A stretch of 7,273 nucleotides of DNA. Origin: Rikenellaceae bacterium (GTDB taxonomy: Bacteria > Bacteroidota > Bacteroidia > Bacteroidales > Rikenellaceae). Positions 4,535 through 7,273 of the stretch are shown here, piece by piece; the first letter of the stretch is position 1; the number at the start of each line of letters is the position of its first letter. Both the position numbers and the translations under genes were made by a program. The notes under the pieces are model-generated. The model saw nothing but the letters and a program-made list of their open reading frames with translations. It made no database searches and was not told where the DNA came from. The stretch covers positions 1 through 7,273 of the forward strand of contig JAJBVJ010000008.1 in assembly GCA_020859875.1 (NCBI GenBank), read 5' to 3'.

Positions 4535-6721
4535 ATGAAGGCGGAAGTTTCAGATATAAGGCATAGGTATGCGGGCTTTTTAAAGAAAGCCTCGGAGTAC
4601 TTCAGCCAGAAAAGTTCGTCCATGATACTTTCGGCCCTGGAGCTCGCCGCCGAAAAACTGGACGGGCAGAAGCGGTATGACGGTTCGCCTTTTCTCGACC
4701 ATTCGGTCAATACCGCCATGATCGTCATCTCGGAGATCGGTCTGGGGCGCAACTCCACCATATCTACCCTTTTGCACGACCCCGTCCGGCTGGGGCTTCT
4801 CCCGGCCGAACAGGCGGGCGAATTGTACGGGGTCGAATGCACCCCGATCCTGCATGGCTTATGCAACATATCGGACGTTAATCCGAAGCTCTCCAAAGAA
4901 CAGGCGGACAATTTCCGCGACCTGATCGTCTCCTACTCCACCGACCCGAGGGTAATACTCATAAAGCTTGCCGACCGTCTGGAAGTGATGCGCAATTTGA
5001 GCTCTTTCCCGAAAGAAAAACGGCTCAAAAAGAGTTGGGAGAGCCTGAACCTCTATGCCCAGATAGCACATAAGCTGGGGCTCTATTCGATAAAAAGCGA
5101 ACTGGAGGATATTTCGCTGAGCCACCTCGAACCCCGGGAATACAAACACATAGTTTCCAAACTCGAGGAGAGCGAGGCGGAACGGGAAGCCTTCATCGAG
5201 CAGTTTCTCGATCCGATCGTAGGGCGCCTCCGCCAGGCCGGAATAAAACATACGATCAAGAGCCGCACCAAATCGGTGCATTCGATCTGGTCTAAAATGA
5301 AACGGGTGGGTATTCCCTTCGAGGAGGTGTACGACCTTTTCGCTCTGCGGATAATAATAGACTGTCCGCGAGAGATGGAAAAACAGCTCGCATGGAACGT
5401 CTACTCCATAGTGACCGATTATTACACCCCAAACCCCGAGCGGATGCGCGACTGGATATCCATCCCAAAATCGAACGGGTACGAATCGCTGCACACCACG
5501 GTGGTTACCAAAGAGGGGAAATGGGTAGAGATCCAGATACGTTCCGAGAGGATGAACGAGGTGGCCGAAAGGGGGATCGCGGCCCACTGGCGCTATAAGG
5601 GGGTAAACCAGGGCGGCATGGGCAGCGAGCAATGGCTGGCCAAGGTGCGCGAGCTGATGGAAGCCGACAGCCAGAACATGGCGGCCAACCTCGCCGCAGG
5701 TGCCGGGACGCTGGGTGAGATTTTCGTTTTCACCCCCAACGGAGACCTGCGCAAACTGCCGGAAGGGGCTACCCTGCTCGATTTTGCATTCGACATTCAT
5801 ACGGGGTTGGGTTCCACCTGTACCGGCGGAAGGGTAAACCAGAGGAATGTGCAGATACGCGAAGTGCTGCATAACGGCGATATTGTGGAAATATTCACCT
5901 CCAAAACCCAGAGGCCCAAAGCCGACTGGCTGAATGCCGTAGTCACCTCGAAGGCCCGCAATAAAATACGGGCTTACCTGCGCGAAGAACAGGCAAAGGC
6001 GGCGAACCTGGGCAGGGAGGAGCTCGAACGCAAACTCAAGAACTGGAAGCTGGCAATCACCATCGACGATGCCGTGGTCGTACTCTGCAAATATTATAAA
6101 GTGAAGACGGGTATCGAGATCTATGCCCGTATTGCCTCGGGCAAGATCGGTATTGCCGAAGTGAAAGAGCTCCTCTCACGCCACCTCGGCGGCGAGACCC
6201 TCACCCAGACAAGACGCCGGGCGATACCCGCCCCGAAAACCACCGTCGCCAATACCGGGGATGCACTTATAATAGACGACACCATAAAGAACCTCGATTA
6301 TAAACTTGCAAAGTGCTGCAATCCCATTTTCGGGGACGATGTATTCGGCTTTGTGACCGTAAATGCGGGCATCACTATTCACCGGGGCGACTGCCCGAAT
6401 GCACGCCGGCTACGCGAGCAATATCCCTACCGGGTGCTTCCCGCACAATGGCGTAGTACCAGCGCGCCGGGAACATTCCAGGCGGCCATAAGGGTGGTGG
6501 CCGAGAACACAACGGGCATGGTTAACCGGATCACGGAGGTCATAAGCCAGGAGTTGAAGATAAATATACGTTCGATGAGCCTGAGTCCCAACAATAAAGG
6601 TGAAATAACCGGCCTTGTAAATATCGAGGTCAACGGTACGCAGATAGTCGATATGGTTATATACAAGGTGGGGAACATAAAGGGAGTGGTCAAAGCCTAC
6701 CGAATTAAAAACCAGGCTTGA
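4535..6721 (+). CDS. relA: RelA/SpoT-family (p)ppGpp synthetase with degenerate hydrolase site
   Basis: Long RSH enzyme of 728 residues, the usual length, which makes the alarmone (p)ppGpp from ATP and GDP/GTP during the stringent response. An N-terminal HD domain (about 25-200) keeps His56, His81-Asp82 and Asp147 (LADRLE). The usual HDxxED is here HDPVRL, so the two acidic residues needed for hydrolysis are Arg85 and Leu86, and LADRLHN reads LADRLEV. The synthetase domain (about 235-355) has KSRTKSVHSIWSKM (242-255), YDLFALRIIID (266-276), RMRD (303-306) where bifunctional enzymes have RxKD and RelA of proteobacteria has ExDD, and NGYESLHTTV (314-323). A TGS domain follows (about 394-455), then a helical region, a zinc-finger-like segment with Cys594, Cys595, His616 and Cys620, and an ACT domain (about 648-725). 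It is probably synthesis-only or synthesis-dominant. The stop TGA overlaps the TTG start of the next gene. Confidence 0.93.
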   Translation: MKAEVSDIRHRYAGFLKKASEYFSQKSSSMILSALELAAEKLDGQKRYDGSPFLDHSVNTAMIVISEIGLGRNSTISTLLHDPVRLGLLPAEQAGELYGVECTPILHGLCNISDVNPKLSKEQADNFRDLIVSYSTDPRVILIKLADRLEVMRNLSSFPKEKRLKKSWESLNLYAQIAHKLGLYSIKSELEDISLSHLEPREYKHIVSKLEESEAEREAFIEQFLDPIVGRLRQAGIKHTIKSRTKSVHSIWSKMKRVGIPFEEVYDLFALRIIIDCPREMEKQLAWNVYSIVTDYYTPNPERMRDWISIPKSNGYESLHTTVVTKEGKWVEIQIRSERMNEVAERGIAAHWRYKGVNQGGMGSEQWLAKVRELMEADSQNMAANLAAGAGTLGEIFVFTPNGDLRKLPEGATLLDFAFDIHTGLGSTCTGGRVNQRNVQIREVLHNGDIVEIFTSKTQRPKADWLNAVVTSKARNKIRAYLREEQAKAANLGREELERKLKNWKLAITIDDAVVVLCKYYKVKTGIEIYARIASGKIGIAEVKELLSRHLGGETLTQTRRRAIPAPKTTVANTGDALIIDDTIKNLDYKLAKCCNPIFGDDVFGFVTVNAGITIHRGDCPNARRLREQYPYRVLPAQWRSTSAPGTFQAAIRVVAENTTGMVNRITEVISQELKINIRSMSLSPNNKGEITGLVNIEVNGTQIVDMVIYKVGNIKGVVKAYRIKNQA

Positions 6722-7110
6722 AAATATTATACAAAATATCGGGTCTGTTTTTTGTCGGACTCGGATTTCTGGGAGCCTTCCTGCCGGTGCTGCCCACCAC
6801 CCCTTTTTTGCTTCTGGCGCTCTGGTTCTTTTCGCGGAGCTCCGACCGGCTGAAAAATTGGCTCCTTACGAACCGGCTGTGCGGGGCCTACATCCGGGAT
6901 TATTATCACGGACGGGGCATTCCCGGGAGAATAAAACACTATACGATCGCTCTGCTTTGGGTGTCGATCGCCTTCTCGGGGTATGTCGTTCGGGGAAAAA
7001 TATGGCTGGTAATATTATTATTTTTCATTGCTTGCGGAGTCACTATTCATATCTTGCGCATAAAACCTAAAAAACCGAAAGCACCCCGATCCATGGAAGA
7101 TACGATATGA
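6718..7110 (+). CDS. DUF454 / YbaN-family inner membrane protein
   Basis: Small integral membrane protein of 130 residues, similar in layout to E. coli YbaN; its biochemical function is unknown. The signature LGAFLPVLPTTPFLLLA is at residues 18-34, followed by FFSRSSDRLKNWLL (37-50). Hydrophobic segments lie at about 7-38 (probably a hairpin of two), 75-91 and 95-112. A basic tail (RIKPKKPKAP, 114-123) follows and is probably cytoplasmic. The start is TTG at 6718, overlapping the relA stop as TTGA. It is accepted because the N-terminus then aligns with YbaN, whose signature begins at a similar distance, and there is no ATG before the first membrane segment. The stop TGA (7108-7110) overlaps the next ATG as ATGA. 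The gene therefore appears translationally coupled on both sides, probably in a relA operon. Confidence 0.88.
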   Translation: MKILYKISGLFFVGLGFLGAFLPVLPTTPFLLLALWFFSRSSDRLKNWLLTNRLCGAYIRDYYHGRGIPGRIKHYTIALLWVSIAFSGYVVRGKIWLVILLFFIACGVTIHILRIKPKKPKAPRSMEDTI

Positions 7111-7273
7111 CCGAAGTTCGCAATATAATTATCCTCGCCCCGACACAAACGGAGGCTTCGGCCCTTACCGCCGCGGCGGCACGGCATGGTGCCGGGGTAA
7201 CGGTATCGGGGGTAGGAACCGCGGAAACGGCCGCAACGCTGGTGTCGCTCTACGGCGCCGGCCAGCTATGCGG
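7107..7273 (+). CDS. Probable nucleosidase/phosphorylase-family protein (MTAN or futalosine hydrolase type), 5' end only
   Basis: The ATG at 7107 overlaps the upstream stop as ATGA, and the frame stays open for 55 codons to the window edge. The N-terminus reads MTEVRNIIILAPTQTEASAL, then VTVSGVGTAETAATLVSLYG. This is a first beta strand ending in T-x-x-E-A, then a strand leading into a GVG loop followed by an A-rich helix. That arrangement is typical of the family-1 nucleoside phosphorylase/nucleosidase fold, in which VGVG..NAA or TGVGmvnTA is common. Futalosine hydrolase (MqnB, menaquinone synthesis) and MTA/SAH nucleosidase are the leading options. The catalytic region is beyond the window, so the substrate cannot be decided. 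Confidence 0.6.
   Translation, partial: MTEVRNIIILAPTQTEASALTAAAARHGAGVTVSGVGTAETAATLVSLYGAGQLC

Noticed and set aside
4859..5872. 337-codon open frame on the minus strand opposite relA
   Set aside because: It is fully antisense to conserved RelA domains, has no recognisable domain and has no promoter-like element. It is a codon-bias shadow.

Overview
The window looks like chromosomal DNA of a member of the Bacteroidales (Bacteroidota), possibly a Rikenellaceae/Alistipes-like gut anaerobe; the genus is a guess. The evidence is the Bacteroidota-type ArgG, GNAT and RelA proteins, and two good matches to the Bacteroidota -7 promoter element TAnnTTTG. No tRNA, rRNA, CRISPR array or insertion sequence was seen. 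All genes belong to core metabolism or stress physiology except one hypothetical lipoprotein-like gene.

Left part (1-3310, minus strand): an arginine biosynthesis operon read right to left. A promoter (TACCTTTG, about 3273-3303) is followed by a GNAT acyltransferase (3232 to 2606), argG (about 2631 to 1438, overlapping the GNAT end), a small acidic hypothetical protein that was probably once, or still is, a lipoprotein (1341 to 751), and argC (739, running off the left edge). ArgG makes argininosuccinate from citrulline and aspartate, and ArgC reduces the N-acyl-glutamyl phosphate intermediate. The GNAT is a plausible but unproven N-acyl-glutamate-forming enzyme. In the sequence as given, the hypothetical gene reads through a lipobox-like segment that has no in-frame start codon. 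Restoring one base in a four-A tract would give a complete lipoprotein signal peptide.

Middle (3311-3764): a divergent intergenic region of about 400 bases between the arg promoter and the sodB promoter. It holds no convincing gene but is rich in inverted repeats. One is a nested pairing of 9 + 7 bp spanning 3414-3516, which could be a structured RNA. It matched no RNA family I could recognise.

Right part (3765-7273, plus strand): an iron-type superoxide dismutase gene with its own intrinsic terminator, then a stress/nucleotide operon. The operon contains a RelA-type (p)ppGpp synthetase with a degenerate HD hydrolase site, a DUF454/YbaN inner-membrane protein overlapping it as TTGA, and the start of a probable nucleosidase of the MTAN/futalosine hydrolase type overlapping that as ATGA. 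The two overlaps suggest translational coupling. A TATCTTTG element and a 14-bp perfect palindrome precede relA.
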